A DNA stretch of 12,267 nucleotides from JAWXBR01 sp046595995. GTDB lineage: Bacteria; Bacteroidota; Ignavibacteria; Kapaibacteriales; Kapaibacteriaceae. Below are positions 1-7,400 of the stretch, one piece after another. The notes under the pieces are model-generated. The model was given only the letters and a program-made list of their open reading frames with translations. It searched no databases and was not told the origin of the DNA. Positions within the stretch are counted from its first letter, which is position 1. Every line of letters starts with the position of its first letter. The stretch lies in NCBI GenBank assembly GCA_046595995.1, contig JBKJNB010000120.1, forward strand, positions 1 to 12,267, read 5' to 3'. The position numbers and the translations under genes were made by a program.

Positions 1-1685
1 TAGCCTCGGGTATCGTGCTCGAAGTGCGTAACTCCAACAACCCAATCGAGCGTACAAACCTCGTCTTTGGTGTTGGTGCTCGTGCTACAGATTTTGTCGA
101 TGTGTTGTTTGGTGAAACAGTCTACACAACACCGCTGAACTCCTTCGGTGCCCGTTTCCATCCACGTGATGAAAACGGCGACGACATCTATCAGTACGGA
201 CTCGGCGATTTGTTTAACTACACGTACAATGCAGGTGTCGCTGGACCACGCTCGAGTTCACGCGATATTCGTGATATCTACTCCGATTCGACGCTGCAGT
301 ACTGGGTTAAATTCAACGCTGGAAGTGCACTGAATTACCCAATCGTTGTATCGTGGGATGTCACGCAGTTTCCTGCAGGTTCAGCACTGTTCATTCGCGA
401 CACGTTGAACGGATCTCGTTTCAACCTAAACATGCGCGAAGGTACTGGCCTTGGTGGTTCACGTCGTTCTATCACAATTCGTGATGCAGACATCACAGCA
501 TTTGTGATCGAGTACACACTGCCGCTTGTAATGCAATTCCCTGTCATTGGCAAGGGTTGGAACCTACTCTCGATTCCTGTGAATCCGTCATCGAACAACT
601 ATCAAGATGTCTTCAAGAACGCCTTAAACATTCCTGTCCGCTTTGCGCAAAACATCTATCAAGATGCTGCGACGGTTGTACCAGGTGTTGGTTACTTCAT
701 AAAGTATTCCGACCCCGTCGATAAAACAGTGGCTGGAACGCGTATCTATCGCATCGATGCAACGCGCTTCCCAACTCGTCTTTACGATGGCTGGAATACC
801 ATTGGTTCACTCTCAACACCAATAAGTATTACAAATGTTACGTTGGAAATAGTAACTGGTGTTTCCACTAGCATTCCAACAATCGAAGGCGATATCTACC
901 GCTATGTCACGGGTCGTGGCTACGTGCCTGTTACGGAAATCACACCTGGTCTTGGCTACTGGATGAAGATAAAGGGCCATGCATGGCTCATTATGGATGA
1001 TCCAACACGTGAGAAGGTTGGCGCCGGTGTAGCAACAACATCACGTGCTTCTGTCATCGGATCTACAACAGAAGTAAGTGTAAGCGACAATGACAACAAC
1101 GCAGCTTCGCTATACCTCGACGAACAAGGTACACTTACGGCGTTCGATTCCTTCGAACTGCCACCATTGCCTCCGAACAATCTATTCGATGTTCGCTTCA
1201 GCAACCAGGCATACGTAGAGAACTCGGTCACTCCAGTAATCAAACTGCAAGGCGCAACATTCCCTGTGTCAGTCACAGTTAACAACCCGTCGCGCAATTA
1301 CACAGTAGTAAACCCAGTAACGGGTGAAGTACTTGGTAACATCAAAGCAGGTTCGTTCAACGTTATCAAGGTTACTGATGCACGTACACCTGCAGTTCGC
1401 CTGCTTGGCGACGCTGTAGATCTCGCGACGTTGAACGTAAGCGTCACACCAAACCCTGTTGCTACAGGTGGTATGGTAGACGTCACTGTTCCACAAGCGG
1501 GCCATGTAAGCGTGTCACTCTACAATGCAGTTGGCGAAGTAGTAGCCGTACTCTTCAACGGTTCGAAGACCGCTGGTGTATACAGCTTCGACCTTAACGG
1601 CGGCACCTTTGCTCCGGGTCACTACAGCATTAGAGTTCTTAACGCCGGGCAAGCAGTAACTGCTTCGGTGATAATCGTTCGCTAA
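1..1685 (+). CDS. Modular T9SS cargo protein, 3' part (5' end outside window)
   Basis: The reading frame is open to the left edge (codons from position 3), so the true start is missing; residue numbers here count from a GTG at 15. The last ~84 residues (473-556) are a T9SS type A sorting domain: VSVTPNP opening, VSLYNAVGEVV strand, and a LAPGHYSIRV-like ending (here FAPGHYSIRV). This domain directs export across the outer membrane and is usually removed or used for surface anchoring. Ahead of it are two GW-type units (GWNLLSIPV at ~181 with PGVGYFIKYS at 223; GWNTIGSLS at 259 with PGLGYWMKIKG at 311). There are also two related motifs, GETVYTTPLNSFGARF at 33-48 and FELPPLPPNNLFDVRF at 380-395. 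Arg codons are almost all CGT/CGC, unlike later genes, hinting at high expression. No enzymatic motif is recognised; the role is probably structural or adhesive at the surface. Confidence 0.85.
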   Translation, partial: ASGIVLEVRNSNNPIERTNLVFGVGARATDFVDVLFGETVYTTPLNSFGARFHPRDENGDDIYQYGLGDLFNYTYNAGVAGPRSSSRDIRDIYSDSTLQYWVKFNAGSALNYPIVVSWDVTQFPAGSALFIRDTLNGSRFNLNMREGTGLGGSRRSITIRDADITAFVIEYTLPLVMQFPVIGKGWNLLSIPVNPSSNNYQDVFKNALNIPVRFAQNIYQDAATVVPGVGYFIKYSDPVDKTVAGTRIYRIDATRFPTRLYDGWNTIGSLSTPISITNVTLEIVTGVSTSIPTIEGDIYRYVTGRGYVPVTEITPGLGYWMKIKGHAWLIMDDPTREKVGAGVATTSRASVIGSTTEVSVSDNDNNAASLYLDEQGTLTAFDSFELPPLPPNNLFDVRFSNQAYVENSVTPVIKLQGATFPVSVTVNNPSRNYTVVNPVTGEVLGNIKAGSFNVIKVTDARTPAVRLLGDAVDLATLNVSVTPNPVATGGMVDVTVPQAGHVSVSLYNAVGEVVAVLFNGSKTAGVYSFDLNGGTFAPGHYSIRVLNAGQAVTASVIIVR

Positions 1686-1701
1686 GAAACATGAATTTCA
1701 C

Positions 1702-1734
1702 AAAAAGGGCAGCAGGAAACTGCTGCCCTTTTTT
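1702..1734 (+). terminator. Rho-independent terminator
   Basis: A perfect 14-bp stem (1702-1715 with 1720-1733) closes on a GAAA tetraloop (1716-1719). The right arm ends in a run of six T (1729-1734). It lies 16 bases after the TAA of the T9SS cargo gene and 28 bases before the next start codon. It should end that transcript and insulate the next gene. Because the A-run is complementary to the T-run the structure could also work in reverse, but no gene arrives from the right. Confidence 0.93.
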
Positions 1735-1761
1735 GTTCGTTCCACATCGCATGGAGCGCTT

Positions 1762-2550
1762 ATGAACATCACCATTGCAATTGCAACACTGTGCTTACTG
1801 CTAAGTCAGGCGTCGGCGCAACGCGCAGATATTCCGATTACGGCAACCCAAATCAGTCCAGTCGCAACCAATACCCGTACGTTCAATTTTTCGGCCGACG
1901 TTCGTGCTACGATTGGTAAGGACTCAGCACTTGGTGAAAAAGAGATTCCAACGATTCCTCCTCCGTCGGACATCTTCTACCTCTGGACTGTCGTTAGAAC
2001 GCCAGAAGAGGTGTGGCTTTCACCGCTTGACATCAGAAAACTACGCACAGAGAAGTATGTCGAAGAGTACAACCTTCGCGCTGAATGGCAGGGTGATACC
2101 TTGCGCTTCGCATTGCAGTCGGGACTACCCGCGTTTGTAGATTCCGTGTATCTTGTTGACGATTACACGACATGGCCTAACAACGTAGTAAAGTTTAAGA
2201 TGGAATCAGGTCAGCGTTACAGCGTCACGAATCCATCGATTATAAAGTTCGTCCTTCGTGTGTACTACGACGGCACTACCCTAAATGTATACGATAGCGA
2301 TATAACCGACCGCGAACTCTTGATCGCCCCGAATCCTTTGAACTCAGACGTGCTTACTGTACGCGACCTTAGCGTCGATGCATCAACACTCGATGTCTTC
2401 GACGTTCGTGGAGTGCTCTGTGCATCCTTTGATGTAACAGGGGGCTTCGCAGAGGGGCTCTCCGTTGGCCATCTTCCAGGCGGCGCGTACGTTTTAGTCG
2501 AACGCCGGTTCAACGGTTCAATGCGCCGTTGCATGTTTATCAGGCAGTAA
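1762..2550 (+). CDS. Secreted protein with T9SS-like C-terminal domain
   Basis: A 262-residue protein. The N-terminus is a signal peptide (Met1 to about Ala19: short polar start, hydrophobic core, ASA cleavage site) leaving Gln20 first in the mature chain. The middle (~40-180) is beta-rich with alternating hydrophobic and polar residues and resembles no enzyme I know. From ~187 comes a T9SS type A-like sorting domain: LIAPNP at 187-192, a LDVFDVRGVLCASF strand, then LPGGAYVLVERR. The ending RRCMFIRQ is less typical than the domain of the upstream gene. The ATG at 1762 is preceded by GGAG at 1753-1756 with 5 bases spacing, which supports the start. It follows a strong terminator, so it probably has its own promoter, but I see no clear TAnnTTTG box in the short gap. 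Specific function unknown. Confidence 0.85.
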   Translation: MNITIAIATLCLLLSQASAQRADIPITATQISPVATNTRTFNFSADVRATIGKDSALGEKEIPTIPPPSDIFYLWTVVRTPEEVWLSPLDIRKLRTEKYVEEYNLRAEWQGDTLRFALQSGLPAFVDSVYLVDDYTTWPNNVVKFKMESGQRYSVTNPSIIKFVLRVYYDGTTLNVYDSDITDRELLIAPNPLNSDVLTVRDLSVDASTLDVFDVRGVLCASFDVTGGFAEGLSVGHLPGGAYVLVERRFNGSMRRCMFIRQ

Positions 2551-2572
2551 CGACACGAGAAAAACCGATGCC

Positions 2573-3607
2573 ATGAGTAACGACCAACAGCAGGGCAATC
2601 CGCAAGGCAGACGTAGAGGCCGCAGACGCCCATCGCATAGTCCGCAGCACCGATCTGAAGCATCTGGTATGCACAACGCAACCGTAACGGTTGTAATCCC
2701 GCTGTTGAATGAAGAAGGTTCGCTTCCGGAGCTGGCAAGTCGGCTTGAGCAAGTTCTTGAACGTTCAGCTCCGCGCGGCTATGACGTTATCTTTATTGAT
2801 GACGGATCGACGGACCGATCCTACGATGTTCTGCGAGACATCAATGCACGTAACCACCGATTTAAGGCAATTCGCTTTCGTCGTAATTACGGGAAGTCTG
2901 CTGCGCTAGCCGTAGGCTTTGCCGAGGCCAAGGGTGATATTGTCATTACAATGGACGCTGACTTGCAGGATGATCCGAGCGAGATTCCGTCCTTGATTAC
3001 GAAGCTCGCAGAAGGCTATGATCTCGTCTCGGGCTGGAAGCGCAAACGGCACGACCCCTGGCATAAGACCCTTCCTTCGAAACTCTTTAACGCCGTTACG
3101 TCATCGATGTCCGGCCTAAAGCTGCACGACTTCAACTGCGGACTTAAAGCGTACCGCAGAGAGGTTGTAGAGACGGTTCAGGTCTACGGCGAGATGCACC
3201 GCTACATTCCTGCGCTTGCGCACTGGGAAGGCTTCCGTGTGGCTGAAATTCCGGTACAGCATCATGCACGTAAGTATGGCGTATCTAAATTCGGCATGAG
3301 TAGGTTCCTTAAAGGGTTCCTAGATCTACTAACCGTGATGTTTACAACTCGGTATGTGAAACGTCCGTTGCACTTCTTTGGGTCTGTGGGCGCTTTGTTT
3401 GTAGCAATTGGCTTCATTACCGATTTGTACCTTGCGATAGAGTGGTTCCTTCAGCGGACGTCGCTCTCCAACCGTCCACTGGCTCTCTTCGGCGTAGCCA
3501 TGATCATCGTTGGTGTGCAGCTGATAAGTATTGGACTAATTGGTGAACTCATTGTGAAGAACAACCTCGAGGGACAGCGATACAGCATTAGAGACCGCAT
3601 CACGTAA
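2573..3607 (+). CDS. GT2 glycosyltransferase, polyprenol-phosphate sugar synthase type (GtrB/DPM1-like)
   Basis: A 344-residue GT-A fold enzyme that probably transfers a sugar from a nucleotide donor to polyprenyl phosphate at the inner face of the cytoplasmic membrane, providing lipid-linked sugar for surface glycans. Motifs seen: TVVIPLLNEEGSL (39-51), FIDDGSTD (74-81), the metal-binding DADLQDDP (128-135), then LHDFNCGLKAYRR and KYGVSKFGMSRF. These are typical of the DPM1/GtrB/ArnC group. Two hydrophobic helices follow (~267-287 and 304-327), as in GtrB-like members. The first 32 residues are a Gln/Arg-rich low-complexity tail; a second in-frame ATG at 2669 (Met33) begins exactly at the catalytic domain and is an alternative start. 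Neither start has a strong Shine-Dalgarno sequence. The gene begins 22 bases after the previous stop. Sugar specificity cannot be read from the sequence. Confidence 0.92.
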   Translation: MSNDQQQGNPQGRRRGRRRPSHSPQHRSEASGMHNATVTVVIPLLNEEGSLPELASRLEQVLERSAPRGYDVIFIDDGSTDRSYDVLRDINARNHRFKAIRFRRNYGKSAALAVGFAEAKGDIVITMDADLQDDPSEIPSLITKLAEGYDLVSGWKRKRHDPWHKTLPSKLFNAVTSSMSGLKLHDFNCGLKAYRREVVETVQVYGEMHRYIPALAHWEGFRVAEIPVQHHARKYGVSKFGMSRFLKGFLDLLTVMFTTRYVKRPLHFFGSVGALFVAIGFITDLYLAIEWFLQRTSLSNRPLALFGVAMIIVGVQLISIGLIGELIVKNNLEGQRYSIRDRIT

Positions 3608-3648
3608 CCTTCGACGCGTATGACTGTTGTTCACATCGAAGTTGATAT

Positions 3649-3653
3649 AGGGA
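3649..3653 (+). promoter_or_regulatory. Ribosome binding site choosing the ATG at 3659
   Basis: AGGGA lies 5 bases ahead of the ATG at 3659. That ATG opens directly into a signal peptide, whereas the upstream in-frame ATG at 3620 would add 13 mixed polar residues before it. The site therefore favours the shorter form. Confidence 0.6.
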
Positions 3654-3658
3654 AATGC

Positions 3659-4444
3659 ATGCATCGTCAAATCATGATTATCGGTATGCTGGCACTACTG
3701 TTTGTGTTGTCGGCGAACCAAACCGCTGCGCAAATACGTTACCGGGTGGCAGGGGGCTTGTCGACTGACTGGATTACGTCGGACAACCCTGCGGTCTACC
3801 GCCTCGCCAGTTCCGACACCAGCACCAGCCCTGCGAATGAATTCGGCGGAGCGCTCGATGGTATGCAGGTAGGTTTCGGCGTTCGCATGTATGCCGACCT
3901 TGATGCACAGAAGAAATTTCGTATACCTGTGGGCGTGGATGTTTACACGTTCTCTGGAGTCCAGGCTGTGAATGCAAACACGTATAAGTTGCGCATCCGT
4001 CACGACGTAGATGTGTTTACTGGTATCGTTGGCTTCGAATACTCATTCCTAGAATTCCCCCTCGCATATGCCCGTGTCTTTGTCGGTACTGAGATACGAC
4101 CACTCTACGTCGCTCCTAACAACATTATTACAGACGAAATGTACGTTGGGTCAGACGGCAGCATCGAATCAACCGTACACAAAGAATACAGCGGTAAACC
4201 GTCTGCATTCCGACTTGGAGGAATGATACGCCTTGGAATAGAAGGCGAGATATACTACCCCGTCTTTCTTAATACTAGCATTGGTTATGGCGTGATGAAC
4301 CTTATCGGAAGGGATACTCGGCCGACGTCAGAGGATGGCAATGGAGGCAGGGGCGAACTACTTACGCCGCGCTCCATTAACGAAGCAACCGAACAGATGC
4401 TTTCACACGTGAACTTCACCTTCATGGTGCAAGTACGGCTGTGA
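3659..4444 (+). CDS. Predicted outer-membrane beta-barrel protein
   Basis: A 261-residue protein when started at 3659. It has a clear signal peptide (hydrophobic core from Ile5 to Leu17, then TAA with Gln25 first in the mature chain). The rest alternates short amphipathic strands with Gly and aromatic residues (for example VGFGVRMYADL, FRIPVGVDVYTF, LGGMIRLGIEGEIYYPVF, NTSIGYGVMNLIG) and ends in a strand FTFMVQVRL. That pattern fits an 8- to 10-strand outer-membrane barrel, but I recognise no named family. A longer start at 3620 is possible but less likely. The stop codon overlaps the GTG of the GT9 gene by 4 bases, so the two are probably translationally coupled. Placement between two glycosyltransferases suggests a surface role; the function is unknown. 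Confidence 0.75.
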   Translation: MHRQIMIIGMLALLFVLSANQTAAQIRYRVAGGLSTDWITSDNPAVYRLASSDTSTSPANEFGGALDGMQVGFGVRMYADLDAQKKFRIPVGVDVYTFSGVQAVNANTYKLRIRHDVDVFTGIVGFEYSFLEFPLAYARVFVGTEIRPLYVAPNNIITDEMYVGSDGSIESTVHKEYSGKPSAFRLGGMIRLGIEGEIYYPVFLNTSIGYGVMNLIGRDTRPTSEDGNGGRGELLTPRSINEATEQMLSHVNFTFMVQVRL

Positions 4445-5571
4445 CTTCAGATGACCGCTTGTTCTATGCAAGCGACTGCAAGCATTTTCGAGGCGACATC
4501 CCTTGTCGTCCGCATAAAGAGCACGGAGTGCATTGCTCTGGATGTGAATACTACGATAAGAGCGCCGGACGTATTCTCATTATCAAGTTAGGCGCCGCCG
4601 GTGACGTGCTGCGTACAACGCCCCTTCTTAGCCGCTTAACAGAGCGATATCCCAACCACGAGATATGGTGGCTAACCGACACACCAGAGCTCGTGCCGAA
4701 GCAGGTGCATAAGAGATTGAAGAGTACATGGCAGAATTTTAACGTTGTTGCAAACACTACGTTTGACGTTGTGTACTGTCTGGACAAAGACTACCACGCG
4801 TGTGTGCTTGCGTCTAGCGTAACTGCCACAGAACGATTCGGATACGTGTGGGAAGAAGGACGTCCAGCGCCGGCAAACAAGTTGTCGCAACACAAGTTTG
4901 TAACGGGCTTGTTCGATGATATCAGCCAGGAAGTGCGAAAGTCATATCCGCAAGAACTGTTAGAGCTGTGTGGCTTTGAGTGGAGCGGCCAGGAATACAT
5001 TATTGATGCTCCAACCCCGCCGGCAGTTAGTATTCCGCAGAGTTGTCACAAAGGTGGAATAGGTCCGGTAATCGGCCTAAACACTGGCTGCGGTGACCGT
5101 TGGCGCGCACGCGAATGGCCGCTAACGTATTGGCAGACATTAATCGCCGACCTTCATGCAGATGGCTTTCGCGTTCTGCTACTTGGTGGTCTGGCCGAGC
5201 ACGAAAAGAACACACATCTCGCTCGCGAAACCGGTGCAGTCTATTTCGGCACGTTTCCTCTGGTGGACTTCATTGGTGTCGCCGACCTTTGCGACGTTAT
5301 TGTAACACAGGTTACAATGGCTTTGCATATAGCACTCGCACTACGTAAACGTATTGTGCTGTTTAATAACATCTTTAATCCGTATGAATTCGAGCTGTAC
5401 GGACGTGGTGTACTTCTACAGCCGGATAAGCCTTGCCACTGCTACTTTAAGCAGACATGCACACACGATGAGTACCAGTGTATGGACCATCTACTTCCGC
5501 AAACTGTGCTGCATGCAGTTAGGAATAGTACGTCTGCTCAAACGCATGCGCCTCAGGCCGACCGAGGATGA
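4441..5571 (+). CDS. GT9 family glycosyltransferase (heptosyltransferase-like) with Cys-rich N-terminus
   Basis: A 376-residue protein starting at GTG in a 4-base overlap with the previous stop. The first GT-B domain starts with RILIIKLGAAGDVLRTTPLL (44-63), the hallmark of ADP-heptose:LPS heptosyltransferases. The second holds GLNTGCGDRWRAREWP and FRVLLLGG, followed by a VTQVTMALHIALALRKRIV segment equivalent to the family's donor-binding region. Two Cys clusters stand out: C13, C22, C32 and C35 with several His in the N-terminal ~40 residues, and C332, C334, C340 and C347 near the C-terminus. The latter resembles the C-terminal Cys pattern of WaaF-like enzymes. The enzyme probably adds a sugar to lipid A-core or a similar glycan in the cytoplasm. 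The last ~18 codons overlap the opposing gene, so the C-terminal tail is probably not conserved. Acceptor and donor are unknown. Confidence 0.9.
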   Translation: MTSDDRLFYASDCKHFRGDIPCRPHKEHGVHCSGCEYYDKSAGRILIIKLGAAGDVLRTTPLLSRLTERYPNHEIWWLTDTPELVPKQVHKRLKSTWQNFNVVANTTFDVVYCLDKDYHACVLASSVTATERFGYVWEEGRPAPANKLSQHKFVTGLFDDISQEVRKSYPQELLELCGFEWSGQEYIIDAPTPPAVSIPQSCHKGGIGPVIGLNTGCGDRWRAREWPLTYWQTLIADLHADGFRVLLLGGLAEHEKNTHLARETGAVYFGTFPLVDFIGVADLCDVIVTQVTMALHIALALRKRIVLFNNIFNPYEFELYGRGVLLQPDKPCHCYFKQTCTHDEYQCMDHLLPQTVLHAVRNSTSAQTHAPQADRG

Positions 5572-6520
5572 TGCGCCTAACGAGCCCTACGACGAAGCCA
5601 AGTCCGTAACCAATAAGCTGTATCATCGACGCAAGAACAGCCAGCAGCGCGATTTGTAACGAACGGCAGCGGAGGCCAGCATCGGTCGCAATCAGAATAA
5701 CGTAAACCAGAAGCGGTAGAAACGCCATTTCTCCGCGATGTACACCGATTGTGTAGATAAGCGCCGCAACCAAATACGTAGTGAACGCAGCCGGAAAAAA
5801 GTGCGTGAGTTTAAGCGTTCCTGGATGACGTAATGACAAGTCTATACGCGCTGCGCCCGAATTGTATACTTGCTTAAAGAATTTACCGAAGTCAGTCCGC
5901 CGCTTGTGATACACCCATGCATCGGCGATTAGACCGACGGTGAAACCCGCCTCGATAATCCGAATGCTGAAGTCGACATCTTCGCCGAAGCGCATGCGTG
6001 CAAATCCGTCGGTGCGATTAAACACCTCGCGCGAAATGCCCATGTTAAACGACCGCGGATGAAACGTCCCCCCAACGCGCACCTTGCCACCTCGGATGCC
6101 GCCTGTGGTAAAGACAGACGTCATCGAGTAGCTGATGGCCTTCTGTATTACGGAGAAATTCTTGTGCTCTCGGTCTGGTCCACCGAACGCATCGAGTGAG
6201 CACTCGGCGATGTTCGTATGCACAGTGTGCAACCATGACGGTGGTGTGGTACAGTCCGAATCGAGGAACAGAAACCAGTCACCTGAAGCCCGCCGGCAGC
6301 CGAAGTTGCGAGACGGACCCGGACCCGAATTTTCTTTCGTGTAGTAACGCAACGTCAGCGACTGTGCAAATTCATTACACACTGTTTGCGATGGAACACT
6401 CGAGCCATCCTCGACAATGATGACTTCGAAGTCGGTATACGTTTGGTGTGTAAGGCTGTCCAGCAACTCGCGCAGCTCGTCGGGACGGTTATAAACAGCA
6501 ACAATGATAGAATATGTCAT
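5519..6520 (-). CDS. GT2 family glycosyltransferase with C-terminal membrane helices
   Basis: A 333-residue enzyme on the minus strand with start ATG at 6520-6518. Motifs: YSIIVAVYNRPDEL (3-16), IIVEDGSS (34-41), GPGPSRNFGCRRASGDW (66-82), the metal-binding DSD at 87-89, and GEDVDFSIRI at 179-188, which supplies the likely catalytic ED. About 100 C-terminal residues hold three hydrophobic segments (after LKLTHFFPAAF; in FLPLLVYVILIATDAG; in IALLAVLASMIQLIGYGLGFVVGLV), so it is membrane-bound. It probably extends a surface glycan. An in-frame ATG at 6571 would add 17 residues, but it would place the promoter box at 6531-6538 inside the gene and overlap the divergent gene, so 6520 is preferred. 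Its 3' end overlaps the GT9 gene by 53 bases. Substrate unknown. Confidence 0.9.
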   Translation of the reverse strand: MTYSIIVAVYNRPDELRELLDSLTHQTYTDFEVIIVEDGSSVPSQTVCNEFAQSLTLRYYTKENSGPGPSRNFGCRRASGDWFLFLDSDCTTPPSWLHTVHTNIAECSLDAFGGPDREHKNFSVIQKAISYSMTSVFTTGGIRGGKVRVGGTFHPRSFNMGISREVFNRTDGFARMRFGEDVDFSIRIIEAGFTVGLIADAWVYHKRRTDFGKFFKQVYNSGAARIDLSLRHPGTLKLTHFFPAAFTTYLVAALIYTIGVHRGEMAFLPLLVYVILIATDAGLRCRSLQIALLAVLASMIQLIGYGLGFVVGLVRRIILGRPEAHAFEQTYYS

Positions 6521-6530
6521 GCGATGGGCG

Positions 6531-6538
6531 CAAAGATA
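6531..6538 (-). promoter_or_regulatory. Bacteroidota-type -7 box for the minus-strand GT2 gene
   Basis: On the minus strand this reads TATCTTTG, an exact match to the TAnnTTTG -7 consensus of Bacteroidota housekeeping promoters. It ends 10 bases before the ATG at 6520, so a transcript would have a leader of only a few bases. No convincing -33 TTG element is seen at the usual distance, so the call rests on the box and its position. Confidence 0.5.
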
Positions 6539-6554
6539 CGTCGCACCTTCCTCG

Positions 6555-6562
6555 TAGCTTTG
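6555..6562 (+). promoter_or_regulatory. Bacteroidota-type -7 box for the methyltransferase operon
   Basis: The plus strand reads TAGCTTTG, matching TAnnTTTG, and ends 7 bases before the ATG at 6570. Transcription would begin at or next to the start codon, giving a leaderless or nearly leaderless mRNA. This agrees with the absence of a Shine-Dalgarno sequence. No clear -33 element is visible. Confidence 0.5.
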
Positions 6563-6569
6563 CCCCCTC

Positions 6570-7400
6570 ATGGCCCCTTACCAGTCCACGCCAGATTTAG
6601 CGGATATCATCGAAGCGTTGCCGGAGTATATCCAGCGCACGAAGCGAAACTTCCGCATGCAGTACCGTCTTGCAAAACACACGCTAATACCGTGGCTCGA
6701 GACGCGTGGTGTATTGCCAAAGCCAGCAAACGTCATAGAAATTGGTTGCGCAGAAGGTGGCGTTCTCGCGGGCTTCATCGAGCGCGGCACCACGGTCGCC
6801 GTCGGTACTGACATTGCAGGTCGCCTGCTCACAGATATCTCAGAGCCGATTGCGCAACGCCTTGGGCTTGACGTTACCTATAGCGAGCACGACGTTATAA
6901 ACGAAGACCCACTGCCCGGATGGCGCGGCGCATTCAATGTTGTCGTGCTGCGCGACGTAATCGAACATCTCGACGATACATCTGCGGCACTGCGCAACAT
7001 CTCGAAGCTGCTCGTGCCTGGTGGCGTAGTGCTTCTGACATTTCCGCCGTATACGTCGGCATTTGGTGGACATCAACAGTTGCTTGGTACGGGGCCCGGT
7101 TCATTGCCATGGGTACACATGTTACCGAAGGCATGGTTCAAGCGTATTGTGCAGCGCGGCGACCCTCTCAATGCAGAAGAGGTAATGCGCCTGCATCGTA
7201 TACGCCTGTCGGCGGACGACGTAACGCAAGCGGCGAAAGCCGCTGGACTCGACGTTATCGATCAGCGATACTTTTTGCTGCGTCCGGTGTTCAGATGGAA
7301 ATACCAAAAGCCAATACCCACGATTGAGATGACAGGCCTGAAAGGCATGAGCCTCGCACGCAAACTCGCTATGGAAGTAGCGATGATCTTACAGAAATGA
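6570..7400 (+). CDS. Class I SAM-dependent methyltransferase
   Basis: A 276-residue protein of the UbiE/Methyltransf_11-23 type. Motif I is VIEIGCAEGG (55-64), which binds the methionine part of SAM. The acidic residue that binds the ribose is Asp81 in VGTD. The motif FNVVVLRDVIEHLDD (from 122) carries the DVIEH signature common in this group, followed by LLVPGGVVLLTFPP. The segment after it (FGGHQQLLGTG, WFKRIV, RLSADDVTQAAKAAGLDV) resembles methyltransferases found in glycan gene clusters. The N-terminal ~50 residues form a helical cap. The final ATGA overlaps the start of the GT4 gene, so the pair are probably co-translated and act in one pathway. Likely job: methylation of a sugar or sugar precursor, inferred from the neighbours only. 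Confidence 0.87.
   Translation: MAPYQSTPDLADIIEALPEYIQRTKRNFRMQYRLAKHTLIPWLETRGVLPKPANVIEIGCAEGGVLAGFIERGTTVAVGTDIAGRLLTDISEPIAQRLGLDVTYSEHDVINEDPLPGWRGAFNVVVLRDVIEHLDDTSAALRNISKLLVPGGVVLLTFPPYTSAFGGHQQLLGTGPGSLPWVHMLPKAWFKRIVQRGDPLNAEEVMRLHRIRLSADDVTQAAKAAGLDVIDQRYFLLRPVFRWKYQKPIPTIEMTGLKGMSLARKLAMEVAMILQK

Larger units (their letters stand above)
6526..6567. repeat. Inverted repeat filling the divergent intergenic region
   Basis: Left arm 6526-6540 and right arm 6553-6567 are reverse complements at 13 of 15 positions. The inner ten (CAAAGATACG against CGTAGCTTTG) differ at one position. The spacer is 12 bases (6541-6552) and the dyad centre lies between 6546 and 6547. The repeat takes up most of the 49 bases between the two divergent starts. 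It could be two mirrored promoter boxes, an operator, or both. Confidence 0.8.

Noticed and set aside
2265..2738. 157-codon open frame on the minus strand
   Set aside because: It lies opposite the T9SS-like domain and GT2 start, both well supported; its product is low in recognisable motifs and its hydrophobic pattern is random.
3609..3641. Inverted repeat CTTCGA/TCGAAG after the first GT2 gene
   Set aside because: Only 6 bp of stem around a loop of about 21 bases and no T-run, so not convincing as terminator or operator.
6521..6571. 17-residue longer start for the minus-strand GT2
   Set aside because: It would bury the TAnnTTTG box and overlap the divergent gene; the conserved domain starts at the second Met.
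6386..6811. 141-codon open frame on the plus strand across the divergent promoter
   Set aside because: It spans the intergenic dyad and overlaps the start regions of two well-supported genes; the product has no domain-like pattern.
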